A stretch of DNA of 64,000 bases from CAVSWT01 sp963777515. Lineage in GTDB: Bacteria; Bacteroidota; Ignavibacteria; Ignavibacteriales; Ignavibacteriaceae. The notes below the pieces were generated by a model that worked only from the letters and a program-made list of their open reading frames with translations, ran no database searches and had not been told where the DNA came from. Where the stretch lies: positions 240,052 through 304,051 of the forward strand of contig CAVZQU010000021.1 of assembly GCA_963777515.1 (NCBI GenBank), read 5' to 3'. The translations under genes and the position numbers were made by a program. Each line of letters opens with the position of its first letter. The stretch's first letter is position 1. Positions 63,858 through 64,000 of this stretch are shown here, in pieces.

Positions 63858-63867
63858 GGTTTAACCT

Positions 63868-64000
63868 TTATGCTATAGCTAGGATTTGTTCGATTTTTTC
63901 CTTAAGGATTTGCGGAGTAAACGGTTTAACCACATAATTATTTACCTTCGCATTTAAGGCTTCGATAATATCATCTTTAACCCCTCTGGTAGTAACCATT
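63868..64000 (-). CDS. cheY: CheY-like response regulator, C-terminal part
   Basis: Open to the window edge; only the last 44 codons are present, and the start lies outside. The visible sequence runs MVTTRGVKDDIIEALNAKVN and NYVVKPFTPQILKEKIEQIL, with the receiver Lys (VKPFT) and the TT/S switch region typical of CheY, ending AIA. It ends ten bases before the CheZ-like ATG and is presumably the response regulator acted on by CheA and CheZ. Confidence 0.85.
   Translation of the reverse strand, partial: MVTTRGVKDDIIEALNAKVNNYVVKPFTPQILKEKIEQILAIA

Noticed and set aside
1..64000. Mobile elements, CRISPR arrays, tRNA or rRNA genes
   Set aside because: No transposase, integrase, repeat array or structured RNA gene was recognisable on reading either strand.

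Overview
The window is AT-rich DNA from what looks like a member of the Ignavibacteria / Bacteroidota-Chlorobi group. Two secreted proteins end in the type IX secretion (T9SS) sorting tail typical of that group (QNYPNPFNPTT, then a GNEVATL-type strand and a GVYYY-type strand), yet the window also carries an almost complete flagellar and chemotaxis gene set, a combination known from Ignavibacterium/Melioribacter-like bacteria. The taxonomic call is an inference from protein style only. No rRNA, tRNA, CRISPR array, transposase or phage gene was seen.

Region 1 (1-17.2 kb) is a polysaccharide/oligosaccharide utilisation locus. On the minus strand, in transcription order: a LacI-family regulator, a secreted CBM-like protein with T9SS tail, a GH94-type phosphorylase, a GH2 glycosidase, a secreted six-hairpin-like enzyme with T9SS tail, an ABC sugar-binding lipoprotein, two ABC permeases, and a partial CBM9-like secreted protein. 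A large six-hairpin enzyme with a discoidin-like domain is divergent from lacI. An identical 19-bp palindromic LacI-type operator lies in the lacI/divergent-gene intergenic region and again upstream of the CBM9-like gene, so the locus looks like one small autoregulated regulon: secreted enzymes and binding proteins act outside, the ABC system imports oligosaccharides, and GH94 phosphorolysis plus GH2 hydrolysis finish the job. No ABC ATPase is present locally.

Region 2 (17.2-64 kb) is motility and chemotaxis, all on the minus strand apart from shadows. In transcription order: cheY (partial), a CheZ-like gene, cheA, cheB, a 79-aa gene, a long hairpin, then flgB-flgC-(86 aa)-fliE-fliF-fliG-fliH-fliI-fliJ-motE-like-fliK-flgD-(flg_new)-flgE, terminator; an unrelated beta-propeller-like lipoprotein; then fliL-fliM-fliN-fliO-fliP-fliQ-fliR-flhB-flhA-flhF-flhG; a 77-aa membrane protein, sigma-28, two HDOD proteins, a GAF histidine kinase, a membrane protein, flgF-flgG-flgA-flgH-flgI-flgJ(+SLT)-flgN-flgK-flgL, a second stator pair (motA2/motB2), fliW-csrA, a receiver-HPt protein, motA1/motB1, two receiver proteins, a 220-aa unknown and a DUF4402-like protein. 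Flagellin, the filament cap and methyl-accepting receptors are not in the window.

A window-wide peculiarity: nine genes are each interrupted by exactly one surplus base (every interrupted gene span is 3n+1). Because all nine are insertions, uncorrected sequencing error is more likely than gene decay; such genes are annotated here as single CDS spans. Other points worth a look are a long hairpin ending in seven T residues directly against the flgB start codon, a two-hairpin leader before flgE, a motB whose only sensible start is ATA in an ATAA overlap with the motA stop, and an FlgH without a lipobox cysteine.
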